From: a virus
Reading direction: 5' to 3' (one strand)
Virus record (IMG/VR): IMGVR_UViG_3300034068_000549
Location: 1-21,669 of that record
DNA: 21,669 nucleotides
The position numbers and the translations under genes were made by a program. Under the pieces are notes generated by a model. It was not told the DNA's origin. It was given only the letters and a program-made list of their open reading frames with translations, and searched no databases. Of the stretch, positions 8,329 to 14,721 are shown piece by piece; the stretch's first letter is position 1; each line of letters opens with the position of its first letter.

Positions 8329-8783
8329 TTGAAATATGCTTTTGATATTAACGCTAATTGAAATGCGTCAATTTCATCTTGTGATAATTTTTTGTTTCCA
8401 GTCACTTCGAGTTTCATTCCTTTAATTACGGACATGGCATAATCCAATGTCCATTTGCTGCCTTTATCCTGTGGTGATATTCCTTTAACTGTATGGCCGT
8501 ACAATTCCAACCAATCAATAGTAAATCTACTGGCTCCTTGATTCATGCCGACATTTCGACTAATCTTTGTTCTTGCCCTTCCATCGACATATTTTCTAAA
8601 AGTAATATTTTGCAAAGAAGAATCTTCGACTACTACTTTTATATCTGTTGCCCAGGTCAATGCGTCTTTTGCCCAGTCGGCAAGTTTTTTGTACTTTCCA
8701 AAATAAACTTTATCCTCATCAATAATACAAACGGCAAATCCGTTAAGCCTCATAGATGGGTCAATGCCTACGAATTTTGCCAT
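8325..8783 (-). CDS. RuvC-like Holliday junction resolvase
   Basis: A 152-residue RNase H-fold nuclease. Acidic metal-binding positions resemble those of RuvC: Asp8 in VGIDPSMRLNGFAV, Glu53 in VVVEDSS, and a D-x-x-D pair at 136/139 in QDEIDAFQLAL. RuvC-type enzymes cut four-way junctions symmetrically; phages use them to resolve recombination intermediates or trim branches before packaging. The length is near that of cellular RuvC. The start at 8783 overlaps the membrane-protein gene by 23 bases. The family is clear from motif order; strict Holliday-junction specificity is inferred. Confidence 0.8.
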   Translation of the reverse strand: MAKFVGIDPSMRLNGFAVCIIDEDKVYFGKYKKLADWAKDALTWATDIKVVVEDSSLQNITFRKYVDGRARTKISRNVGMNQGASRFTIDWLELYGHTVKGISPQDKGSKWTLDYAMSVIKGMKLEVTGNKKLSQDEIDAFQLALISKAYFK

Positions 8784-9660
8784 AATTTATTTTTTTATTT
8801 AGAAAGTTACGTTTAACATATTTGCTCACAAATTTTAGTAAATCGTAATAGTCATAGTATTTATTTTTATACTTCCATACACCTGCCAATGGAAAGTATT
8901 CAAAGTTTTGTGTGCCGTAGGTCATGAACATGGTATTATCATAGGTAGTCCTTGAATATCCATCCCAAAGGTTTATTCCGGATAACATATCATAAGTTAT
9001 TGTATCAACTGTGTAAGAGTCATCTGCCTCACTGTAATAACATCTTTCTAATTGTTTATTTCCTATCTTTTCAAGGCTCATAGTGTTATAAGCAAAGAAA
9101 TGATTGTTCTGTGCTGGTAAATAGCCAACTGCCAAGATAAAGCAAACGGCCATAGTAAACTTGATCGGCTGCGTGCTACTAATGTTTGTTTTAGTTACCT
9201 CCCTTACTACTCTCCTCCTTGTCCTTGGCTCTTTTACTCCTATGCCGTATGCCTCTATGCCTTTTTCGATAAACTGTATTTCAAGAACATAGCCAAAACA
9301 AATAATAGCACCAATGAAGAAAAACATTGCCCAAAACTCTGCGCCAGTGCTTTGTCCTTGAATACTAAACCACAATTCCAACAATGCTATTACTGTAGCA
9401 ATGGCAGCAACACGCGGAGGGTATTTACTGCGCTTGTCAGATGGATTAAGGAAATCAATAAAGACAACGGCAAATCTGCCAAACTGGAGCATTAGAGAGG
9501 CAGGAATGGATAGCAGCAGAGGAAGGGGAAGGAAGTACACATTGAGAGCTGCGGTAATAAGGTATGTTAAAATTATACCTGTAAAAATAATCTTTGGCAT
9601 TGAGGAGGTAATGTCCTGGAATAGCCATTCAAAGTTCTGATTGTTAAAATTCTTTTTCAT
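8761..9660 (-). CDS. Multi-pass membrane protein of unknown function
   Basis: A 299-residue protein with hydrophobic stretches at about residues 22-44, 46-68, 84-100, 107-128 and 167-184. An Arg-rich cytoplasmic-type stretch (about 146-153) precedes the last one. The C-terminal 115 residues are soluble and rich in Tyr, Asn and Asp. I recognise no family. It is the first gene after a terminator and a palindromic motif, so it probably heads its own transcript with the resolvase and two small genes. Possible roles include superinfection exclusion or envelope modification, but nothing in the sequence fixes this. Confidence 0.75.
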   Translation of the reverse strand: MKKNFNNQNFEWLFQDITSSMPKIIFTGIILTYLITAALNVYFLPLPLLLSIPASLMLQFGRFAVVFIDFLNPSDKRSKYPPRVAAIATVIALLELWFSIQGQSTGAEFWAMFFFIGAIICFGYVLEIQFIEKGIEAYGIGVKEPRTRRRVVREVTKTNISSTQPIKFTMAVCFILAVGYLPAQNNHFFAYNTMSLEKIGNKQLERCYYSEADDSYTVDTITYDMLSGINLWDGYSRTTYDNTMFMTYGTQNFEYFPLAGVWKYKNKYYDYYDLLKFVSKYVKRNFLNKKINYGKIRRH

Positions 9661-9691
9661 GTTTGTGATGTTTTAATGATTAATGATAAAC

Positions 9692-9710
9692 AAATATACA
9701 AAGTATATTT
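9692..9710 (-). promoter_or_regulatory. Palindromic promoter/operator-like motif (copy 1)
   Basis: AAATATAC-AAA-GTATATTT, a perfect 8-bp inverted repeat around three bases. It begins 32 bases upstream of the membrane-protein start and just past a terminator. On the - strand it includes TATATTTG, which fits the Bacteroidota -7 box TAnnTTTG. No convincing -33 TTG is seen at the right spacing. Seventeen bases are identical to a second copy at 15299. Confidence 0.5.
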
Positions 9711-9727
9711 ATATATAATAATAAAAT

Positions 9728-9760
9728 AAAAAAAAAGTGGGAAATAAATTACTTCCCACT
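9728..9760 (-). terminator. Intrinsic terminator, - strand
   Basis: An 8-bp stem (AGTGGGAA at 9736-9743 with TTCCCACT at 9753-9760), a 9-base loop, and nine A at 9728-9736 that form the U-tract of the leftward transcript. It lies between the stop of the 62-residue gene and the membrane-protein gene, ending the nucleotide-metabolism operon. Confidence 0.85.
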
Positions 9761-9772
9761 ACAAACCACTAA

Positions 9773-9961
9773 TCACTCCTTTCGGAAAAGTTCTTCTCTG
9801 CGCTTGTGCATCTCATCTGCTGGCACAATGGTTAACTCTTTTGCACTTGTTTCGATGCGTAATTCTTTAAATCTTTCAATAGCCTCTGCCACATCATTAG
9901 CAGCTACACTAACAATTCCTTCTCTGTACTTTATTATAAAGCGCTTTGTTTTAACTTCCAT
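9773..9961 (-). CDS. Small hypothetical protein (62 residues)
   Basis: Start chosen at ATG 9961 because it overlaps the upstream stop as TAATG; a start three codons earlier (9970) is possible and gives 65 residues. The protein begins MEVKTKRFII. It has a short beta-like segment followed by two Glu/Lys/Arg-rich helices, resembling many small phage proteins of unknown role. It is the last gene of the dCTP-deaminase operon, directly before a terminator. No function is recognised. Confidence 0.65.
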   Translation of the reverse strand: MEVKTKRFIIKYREGIVSVAANDVAEAIERFKELRIETSAKELTIVPADEMHKRREELFRKE

Positions 9962-10089
9962 TAGTACCATTTTTTTAAGGTGTCAACAATAAAAAAAATG
10001 GCATAAGCAAGAGTTAGCAACCCTCCAGCGGCTACAATAATAAGTGCAATGTCTTTGCCTAATTTCTGTTTTTCTTGTTCTGTTAGCAT
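9961..10089 (-). CDS. 42-residue single-pass membrane protein
   Basis: A short frame of 42 codons plus stop. Its ATG is two bases after the dCTP deaminase stop, and its TAA overlaps the next start (TAATG). A hydrophilic N-terminus (MLTEQEKQKLGKD) is followed by one strongly hydrophobic segment (about residues 14-36) and a basic end (LKKWY). Placement in an otherwise empty 120-base gap with coupled ends supports translation. The role is unknown; such micro-proteins may act as membrane modulators in phage operons. Confidence 0.6.
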   Translation of the reverse strand: MLTEQEKQKLGKDIALIIVAAGGLLTLAYAIFFIVDTLKKWY

Positions 10090-10091
10090 GA

Positions 10092-10625
10092 TTATCTGTT
10101 TAAATAGTTTTTACTTGCTACTGGATCTTTGCCTTGGTCTTTATACTTGGCATCGGCTTTTGAGGCATAATCGGTGTAAGGCATTTCAGATATGTCATGA
10201 TAGCAGATTTGTGCAATCTTCATGTAAGGATATATTTTGACTGGCTGTACACAAACAAGCTCCAGCGTCCAGTGTCCTTTAAAGTTCACATCTCCAAAAC
10301 CTGCCGTTACATGGACAAATAATCCTAATCTTCCAAGGCTTGATTTCCCTTGTATAATTGGTACATGGCGCAAGGTCTCCGTATATTCTACTGTTGAGGC
10401 AAGGTATAAAACATTTGGTCTTAAAATCATTCCTTCTTCCGGTATAATAAAAGGTGCATAAGCATTCTTCTTCCTGGTGTCAAGAATAGTATCGGTGTAC
10501 ATTAGCAAAGTGTTGCTTAGTGTTAAATCTACACTATTAGTACCAATGTTTGCTTCTATTAATGGCTCAATGACGATGTTTTTTAAGGCGATTTCGTCGA
10601 TGATTGTTTTGTCTGTAAGTATCAT
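10092..10625 (-). CDS. dcd: dCTP deaminase (Dcd/dUTPase superfamily)
   Basis: A 177-residue trimeric dCTP deaminase-like protein. The core motif GKSSLGRLGL (93-102) is followed by HVTAGFGDVNFKG (105-117) and TLEL with the catalytic-type Glu122. It should convert dCTP to dUTP and ammonia, feeding dUMP to thymidylate synthase. The TAGF-x-D-x-x-F-x-G-x-x-TLEL pattern also resembles bifunctional DCD-DUT enzymes that release dUMP directly; which activity applies cannot be read from sequence. The gene overlaps the preceding one by four bases and is three genes after thyX, giving a coherent dTTP-supply operon. Confidence 0.92.
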   Translation of the reverse strand: MILTDKTIIDEIALKNIVIEPLIEANIGTNSVDLTLSNTLLMYTDTILDTRKKNAYAPFIIPEEGMILRPNVLYLASTVEYTETLRHVPIIQGKSSLGRLGLFVHVTAGFGDVNFKGHWTLELVCVQPVKIYPYMKIAQICYHDISEMPYTDYASKADAKYKDQGKDPVASKNYLNR

Positions 10626-10825
10626 TTTTCTATTTTTTTATAAGTTTCGTTGTAATATTGTTCTGGATCATGCTTTAATGCCCATCCATTATATAAATTT
10701 CCTTCTTTAAAAGCCTCCGTTATCTGCTCCTTTTCCATTTGTATTGCTTTCATAAATACTTCAAGTCCACGATTTTTATTAATATATTGCTCAATTACCC
10801 ATTCAACTGCCGTTTGTTTGCTCAT
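10622..10825 (-). CDS. Small hypothetical phage protein (67 residues)
   Basis: A helical, acidic protein starting MSKQTAVEWVIEQY and containing a Tyr/Asn-rich C-terminus (PEQYYNETYKKIEK). Proteins of this shape are frequent in Bacteroidota phages but I know of no function. Both ends use four-base ATGA overlaps: with the dATP/dGTP-hydrolase-like gene before it and with dcd after it. It is therefore a fixed member of the nucleotide operon and might bind one of its enzymes (inference). Confidence 0.75.
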   Translation of the reverse strand: MSKQTAVEWVIEQYINKNRGLEVFMKAIQMEKEQITEAFKEGNLYNGWALKHDPEQYYNETYKKIEK

Positions 10826-11274
10826 TTTTGTAAATCATTTAATTCTGGATGAGTAAAATAAAATTCAGTCAGCATTCCAGCATTTGCCATTAAGTGCGCT
10901 GAATGCAAAAGCCCACTTTCAGCGTCTATCATTTCACCAAGTCGCATGGCTTCAAGGTGTCGCATAGCGGAGGCAATGACAACGGAAAAGGGAAAGCCTT
11001 TCTCCCAGTTACCGGCAGGATACTTTTCTAAACCTTGTGTCCACACTTTGGCATACTCACGTTGCGCAATGGCTGGGCAAAGGTCGTAGCGAAGTTTATT
11101 TTCATTTGTCCTATATGCTCCATATTCTTCAATGCAAGGATTCCTTCCAGAAGCTATCATTAACTCCTTAACCCTTTCTTCGTTTGTTTTTGTTTCTAAT
11201 TTTTCAACTTTATTCATTATTTCATTTGACTTGTAAAGTTCAATATAGGTTTTTAAAAAATTAAGTTTATTCAT
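10822..11274 (-). CDS. dATP/dGTP diphosphohydrolase-like protein (DUF5664/MazZ-like)
   Basis: A 150-residue all-helical protein. Motifs in order: LRYDL (61-65), GLEKYPAGNWEKG (81-93), MRHLEA (104-109) and GEMIDAESGLLHSAHLMAN (113-131). This is the conserved pattern of the dGTP_diPhyd_N/DUF5664 family, MazG-related enzymes that include MazZ of 2-aminoadenine phages, which split dGTP or dATP to the monophosphate. The Glu/Asp/His cluster is consistent with metal-dependent pyrophosphate release. The ATG overlaps the thyX stop (ATGA); an internal Met at residue 20 is the alternative start. Substrate and biological purpose are inferred. Confidence 0.75.
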   Translation of the reverse strand: MNKLNFLKTYIELYKSNEIMNKVEKLETKTNEERVKELMIASGRNPCIEEYGAYRTNENKLRYDLCPAIAQREYAKVWTQGLEKYPAGNWEKGFPFSVVIASAMRHLEAMRLGEMIDAESGLLHSAHLMANAGMLTEFYFTHPELNDLQK

Positions 11275-11912
11275 AGGTGAAATGCTTCTAAAGATAATAT
11301 AAATTTATTTGTAAGTTTTAACTCATGCAGCATCTCCATGGCTATATATCTTGTTTCTGCCTGGGCATTTGCGTCAATGCGTAGCTTAAACATATTTATG
11401 TACGCGTAGAGAGATCCAGTCCAGATAAAGGTAGTATTTAAGTTTAACGGTAAAATAGTACGCGCTTGTTCCTTTGATACTCCAAGTTCTATTAAGGTTT
11501 GATACGCTCTTTTAGCATGGTCAATAAGTTGCTCCTCTATAAACTTTGCCTTCTCTGCGACATCGGTAAACAACATACCTTCGCTGCCTTGCTTACTTGA
11601 TTTACTTTGTTTTCTCCATACATTTACCTTAGTGTATGTATCGGAAAAATCAACGTATCTACCAGAGATACTATTGGCAGATAAGCCTACCTGGTGCTTT
11701 AACAACTGCCGTTCAACGTAAATAGGGCAAGTTATCCGGTATTGGATTTGCGGATGGCGAAAGGGGGAAGTGTGACCATGTGAGGCAAGGTAATTTATTA
11801 GGCTTTTGTTCTCGCCACTGGTGTAATTGGTTGCGTCCTTGCCATAGCTAACTCTGGCGGCATTAACTACCATTTCATCATTGCCAAATATTTCTAATAG
11901 TTCTATTTTCAT
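11271..11912 (-). CDS. thyX: Flavin-dependent thymidylate synthase ThyX
   Basis: A 213-residue enzyme that methylates dUMP to dTMP using methylene-tetrahydrofolate, FAD and NADPH. Visible motifs: GHTSPFRH (46-53), the signature region around KHQVGLSANSISGRY (72-86), and LRIDANAQAETR (177-188) near the C-terminus. The usual RHR of the ThyX signature is KHQ here, while the later Ser, Ser and Arg-Tyr are kept. Length and motif order are normal. It heads the overlapping run thyX, DUF5664-like, a small gene, dcd, so dCTP would be routed through dUMP to dTMP. Confidence 0.92.
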   Translation of the reverse strand: MKIELLEIFGNDEMVVNAARVSYGKDATNYTSGENKSLINYLASHGHTSPFRHPQIQYRITCPIYVERQLLKHQVGLSANSISGRYVDFSDTYTKVNVWRKQSKSSKQGSEGMLFTDVAEKAKFIEEQLIDHAKRAYQTLIELGVSKEQARTILPLNLNTTFIWTGSLYAYINMFKLRIDANAQAETRYIAMEMLHELKLTNKFILSLEAFHL

Positions 11913-11945
11913 TGTTTATCATTTTGTTAATGTCAACGATATGGT

Positions 11946-12122
11946 TTAACGAAAAAATCCAATTAACCAAATTGGACAGTATAATATCCAAGCAATAAAT
12001 CTTTCACTAAGACTTACTGCTAAATTTTCTTTGCCTATTTCTTTACAGTCGTTTCTCCAAATTAAATAAAATGGTATAAATAAAACAAGTTGTAATAATA
12101 TACAAATTAATAATGTTTTCAT
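11946..12122 (-). CDS. Small two-segment membrane protein (58 residues)
   Basis: The preferred start is ATG 12122 (MKTLLICILLQLVLF), giving 58 residues. A start at 12134 would read through the tandem repeat and add only MSLK. There are two hydrophobic stretches (about residues 2-21 and 43-57) with a charged middle. The first could also be a signal anchor. No family is recognised. It stands between the tRNA-like region and thyX, with an AAATGTCT repeat block directly before its start, which may be part of its control region. Confidence 0.6.
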   Translation of the reverse strand: MKTLLICILLQLVLFIPFYLIWRNDCKEIGKENLAVSLSERFIAWILYCPIWLIGFFR

Positions 12123-12153
12123 TTTAAGAGACATTTAAGAGACATTTAAGAGA
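12123..12153. repeat. 11-bp tandem repeat (2.8 copies)
   Basis: TTTAAGAGACA occurs at 12123-12133 and 12134-12144, with nine bases of a third copy to 12153. On the - strand the core reads AAATGTCT followed by CTT. The same AAATGTCT core with the same 11-bp period forms the array at 19666-19720. It sits right before the start codon at 12122. Confidence 0.8.
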
Positions 12154-12166
12154 AGTTTTTAATTGT

Positions 12167-12287
12167 GCAAGGGCAGGATTCGATACCTGCAAAGCTTCCG
12201 CACTTCTGCGTTGATACCCTTTTTGTTTAACGTGAGGGTTAGCGTACCTCATTACAGTTTTTTAGCGTCTATCTTCCGCCACCTTGC
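12167..12287 (-). ncRNA. tRNA-like element, class II (Leu/Ser-like), degenerate
   Basis: On the - strand both ends match a tRNA. A 6-bp acceptor-like helix (GCAAGG at 12287-12282 with CCTTGC at 12172-12167) is followed by TGGCGGAAGATAGACGC, very like the tRNA-Leu D-arm. Near the 3' end stand a 4-bp hairpin like a variable arm (CGCA-GAAG-TGCG) and a T-arm-like hairpin (GCAGG-TATCGAAT-CCTGC) with an 8-base rather than 7-base loop. About 74 bases lie between D-stem and T-stem, roughly twice the class II norm, and no standard anticodon arm folds. The best candidate is TGAGG/CCTCA with a 9-base loop containing GCT. No CCA is encoded. It may be a decayed tRNA, a tRNA with an insertion, or a tRNA-mimicking RNA. 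Confidence 0.4.
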
Positions 12288-12402
12288 TATTTATCTGTCT
12301 AATTCCAGATTGCCAATTCATCCTCTGACGCGAATAGGTGGAAAGAAATGTCTAATCAGGGGAAAATAACATAACACCTAAACCCGAGGTCTGCAAATAT
12401 TT

Positions 12403-12813
12403 TTAAGTAGTCATGTGTCCTACTAATATTCTTTCCTGCCTAAAGCTACTAAGCAAAGTTCGATAATTATCGGAAGTTACTAATAATAACTTTTGAACGG
12501 CTCTACATTGTTCGAAGATCGCCGTAGCTTTTGGGTATTTCCCTTTAACATAAAAATCGGTTAATGTGGAGGAGTGCTTAACTCTTTTATACTCCTCCTC
12601 TGGCATATCGCGAATGCAAGTCATCATTAGATAAGAATAAATACTTTCGTTCATACCAGATATAACCGTGTATCGAGAGTAATAAGCAGATAATTGTCTC
12701 AAATATTCATCACATTCATCTAGCATTTCAGCCGATGGGGCTGTGCTTATCCAGGCGTTAACCTCCTCACAAAAAGCTTTAATTTCTAACATCTTGCTAT
12801 TATATTCTTTCAT
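12403..12813 (-). CDS. Hypothetical helical protein (136 residues)
   Basis: An all-helical, Cys-containing soluble protein (starts MKEYNSKMLEIKAF; several Tyr-rich stretches such as AYYSRYT). No catalytic motif or known family is seen. It lies 9 bases after the 73-residue coiled-coil gene. It is followed by a 270-base stretch on the - strand that has no convincing protein gene but holds the tRNA-like element. The role is unknown. Confidence 0.7.
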   Translation of the reverse strand: MKEYNSKMLEIKAFCEEVNAWISTAPSAEMLDECDEYLRQLSAYYSRYTVISGMNESIYSYLMMTCIRDMPEEEYKRVKHSSTLTDFYVKGKYPKATAIFEQCRAVQKLLLVTSDNYRTLLSSFRQERILVGHMTT

Positions 12814-12822
12814 GATAGTTTT

Positions 12823-13044
12823 TTAAAATGGAAATCTTTCGTCACTCATCAATCCATCTTTTAGCCCTTTTTCGTAGCCTTTTTCAAAAGCTTCATCTCT
12901 ATCTGACTTAACTTGTTCATAGAGTTTTTCTACATCTATTAAATCTTGTTCAAGTTCTTCTATTTTTTTTGTTAACAATATAAAAACTGAATTCATATCA
13001 TTTAATATATTATCTAATACTCTTTCTAATGATTTGTCGTTCAT
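12823..13044 (-). CDS. Small coiled-coil protein (73 residues)
   Basis: A highly charged helical protein; residues about 20-62 are Glu/Lys/Asp-rich with Leu/Val spacing that fits a coiled coil (KKIEELEQDLIDVEKLYEQV). Its C-terminus is SDERFPF. It probably works as an oligomer or as a binding partner of another phage protein. No family is recognised. It precedes the 136-residue gene by 9 bases and follows a 21-residue micro-ORF. Confidence 0.7.
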   Translation of the reverse strand: MNDKSLERVLDNILNDMNSVFILLTKKIEELEQDLIDVEKLYEQVKSDRDEAFEKGYEKGLKDGLMSDERFPF

Positions 13045-13055
13045 CTTAATTTATT

Positions 13056-13121
13056 TTAAAAATCAAAAAATCCTTCACTGTCTCCCCAGAACTCGGGGCA
13101 TATATTATTATACTCTTTCAC
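13056..13121 (-). CDS. Possible 21-residue micro-ORF
   Basis: A GTG at 13121 overlaps the TGA of the nuclease gene as GTGA and opens a 21-codon frame (MKEYNNICPEFWGDSEGFFDF if initiated with Met), ending 11 bases before the next gene. The sequence is rich in aromatic and acidic residues, unlike random AT-rich translation. The stop/start overlap and tight fit argue for translation; the very short length argues against. Evidence is only positional. Confidence 0.35.
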   Translation of the reverse strand: MKEYNNICPEFWGDSEGFFDF

Positions 13122-14014
13122 TTTACATCTTTTACCGTAAGCAATGTAATTGTCTTAGTTTCTTCTGTCGCTACACCGTAAAGTATTTCCTGCTTCTTCT
13201 GTGCAGCCAGTTGCTCCTCCCTCTCTTGTAATTCTGGGCTATGAGTATATGACTTTTTCTGATAGGTGCTATAACTTAAAATCTTATTATCAACTTGAAC
13301 CATGTACCTACTATTCTGCAACTGCTGCTCTATTTCCTTTCTATATTTATCTCTTTTTTCTGTTAACCATTTAACACCATTGTCACACTCTATATAATTA
13401 AATATTAAAAGTTCTAAATCCTCATTACAATGCAGCTCATAGGCTTCCGCTATTTCCTCCGCTGCTTTAATAATTCTCATTTGTACTAATGCTAAATCAG
13501 TCATAGTAAATGTATGCTGATATGTTTCATGCACATCTGTCCACTCCATGCTTTTGCCTTTTATCCTTGTCTTGTAATAATCAATAAAACAAGTAGGGAT
13601 AATGCCATATTGCTGAAATATTACATAGCTATAGGCTTGCATTTGTAAACTGTTTTCTAATCTGTCTTGTGTCCAGGCAGCAGTGCCTGTTTTAAAGTCT
13701 CGGATAATCTCAAAGTTTTCGGAGGCATTGTCAATGTAGCCAATAAATTTAAAGTCACCAAAATCGTACTCTAACTTATGCTCAACATGAGGATAAATTA
13801 ATATATCGTTTAGAAAGTTATTAGGAAAATTAAACTCTCTTTTCTCTCCTTTGCAATAGTCCTCAATGTCGGAGGCAAACTGCTTTCCAAATTCCATCAT
13901 AGGCGAAGGAGCATCGGGAATGTTTAGGAAATACCTCTTCATGTAAGCGGAGGGATCGGACTCCCAGAGATTAATCTGCGAGATAGAAAGGTGTGGTCGT
14001 GGTAGTTTAAGCAT
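13118..14014 (-). CDS. PD-(D/E)XK nuclease, RecB/Cas4-like
   Basis: With ATG 14014 as start the protein has 298 residues. An upstream TTG at 14041 would add nine residues but deepen the overlap from 8 to 35 bases. Motifs in order: LSISQINLWE (9-18), EFGKQFASDIEDY (41-53), GYID with Asp95, DFKTG with Asp106 and Lys108, and Q-x3-Y (124-128). This is the RecB-family PD-(D/E)XK arrangement seen in phage exonucleases and Cas4-like proteins. No cysteine cluster for an iron-sulfur centre stands out. In phages such nucleases degrade or recess DNA for recombination. Its neighbours are a possible OB-fold protein and small genes. Confidence 0.8.
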   Translation of the reverse strand: MLKLPRPHLSISQINLWESDPSAYMKRYFLNIPDAPSPMMEFGKQFASDIEDYCKGEKREFNFPNNFLNDILIYPHVEHKLEYDFGDFKFIGYIDNASENFEIIRDFKTGTAAWTQDRLENSLQMQAYSYVIFQQYGIIPTCFIDYYKTRIKGKSMEWTDVHETYQHTFTMTDLALVQMRIIKAAEEIAEAYELHCNEDLELLIFNYIECDNGVKWLTEKRDKYRKEIEQQLQNSRYMVQVDNKILSYSTYQKKSYTHSPELQEREEQLAAQKKQEILYGVATEETKTITLLTVKDVK

Positions 14015-14255
14015 TTTCTTCTGTTGTATATTGTGTTTCAATAAATTTCTTTACTTCATATTTTACATAATCTATTGCTTCCTCTATCTCTTTTTCATTA
14101 TTATATTTATTAGTGTCTATTTTATTCTTTATATGCGTAATAGTATTTACCAATAAAGCTAATCTTGTACTTCCATTAAATGCCCAAGTTTGTATTTTTT
14201 GTTCATCATGGTCATAAAATGAAACATTGAACGGTGTTTTTCTATCTAAAGCCAT
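14007..14255 (-). CDS. Small hypothetical protein (82 residues)
   Basis: The N-terminal half is beta-like (TPFNVSFYDHDEQKIQTWAF) and the C-terminal half a charged helix with many Asn, Lys and Glu. No family is recognised. The stop overlaps the start of the RecB-like nuclease by eight bases, so the two are co-translated. The leader is A-rich and begins directly after a terminator-like hairpin. Confidence 0.7.
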   Translation of the reverse strand: MALDRKTPFNVSFYDHDEQKIQTWAFNGSTRLALLVNTITHIKNKIDTNKYNNEKEIEEAIDYVKYEVKKFIETQYTTEENA

Positions 14256-14276
14256 TTGTTTTGTTTTTAAGTTTTT

Positions 14277-14304
14277 AAAAAAGAGGCAGCGCAGATACTG
14301 CCTC
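14277..14304 (-). terminator. Intrinsic terminator/attenuator, - strand
   Basis: A 7-bp stem (GAGGCAG at 14283-14289 with CTGCCTC at 14298-14304), an 8-base loop, and six A at 14277-14282 giving a U-tract on the leftward transcript. It follows the 134-residue gene. The next ATG is only 27 bases beyond the stem, leaving little space for a separate promoter, so partial termination is plausible. Confidence 0.8.
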
Positions 14305-14316
14305 GTATGTAGTCAT

Positions 14317-14721
14317 TCACCTCAATTTCTGAAATACCTGTATAAAGATAGTGCTTGTCGCTGCCGTTGCACTTTCATGCGGCACTCCAGCCTCACTTAT
14401 CTTATTGTAAATGTCAATGTATGCCTGTGAGTAAATGGCAGACAACTCAAACACTAATGCAGCCAAGTCTGGCTTTTCGCTTTGCTCTGCCTGTACTGGC
14501 ATTGTTTGCGGCTCATCTTCAACTACCTTGTATTTGCCTTTATCATCTATTAGCTGTATGTTCTGCCCAGACTTATATCTCTCAATAACATCGCCAGGCT
14601 TTCCGTAAACTCTGACTTGGCTTTGATCCTCCAGAGTTACAAGGATGTTTATTGAAGGCCCATATTGTCCTTCCCTTGGCGCACCTGCACCATATTTTAC
14701 CACACCTTTAACGATTTTCAT
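14317..14721 (-). CDS. Possible OB-fold (ssDNA-binding-like) protein
   Basis: A 134-residue protein. Residues 1-67 are a run of beta strands with a Gly-rich turn (KYGAGAPREGQYG), then VRVYGKPGDVIERYKSGQNIQLI and a KGKYKVV strand, which looks like an OB-fold nucleic-acid-binding domain. A Glu/Pro/Gln linker leads to a helical C-terminal half. Phage ssDNA-binding proteins often have an OB core, but this one lacks an obvious acidic tail. It overlaps the preceding gene by 14 bases and sits near the RecB-like nuclease, which fits a recombination or replication role. Assignment is structural guesswork from sequence. Confidence 0.5.
   Translation of the reverse strand: MKIVKGVVKYGAGAPREGQYGPSINILVTLEDQSQVRVYGKPGDVIERYKSGQNIQLIDDKGKYKVVEDEPQTMPVQAEQSEKPDLAALVFELSAIYSQAYIDIYNKISEAGVPHESATAATSTIFIQVFQKLR

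Noticed and set aside
8493-9640. + strand frames over the resolvase and membrane-protein genes
   Set aside because: They are shadows of well-supported - strand genes with no independent signals.
10822-11274. Full 2-aminoadenine (Z-genome) pathway
   Set aside because: Only the hydrolase-like gene is present; no PurZ or DatZ is seen in the window, so the pathway cannot be claimed.
12167-12193. tRNA 3'-end-like sequence considered as an integration attachment site
   Set aside because: No second copy of the sequence and no integrase gene is seen in the window.
12163-12369. 68-residue + strand frame over the tRNA-like region
   Set aside because: It opposes the operon direction, has no leader or known motif, and overlaps the structured element; compositional artefact more likely.
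13118-14014. Cas4 of a CRISPR adaptation module
   Set aside because: No Cas1/Cas2, no repeat-spacer array and no obvious iron-sulfur cysteine cluster; a phage recombination nuclease is the simpler reading.
14015-14041. TTG start for the RecB-like nuclease
   Set aside because: It lengthens the overlap to 35 bases and adds no motif; the ATG at 14014 has an A-rich leader and an eight-base overlap.
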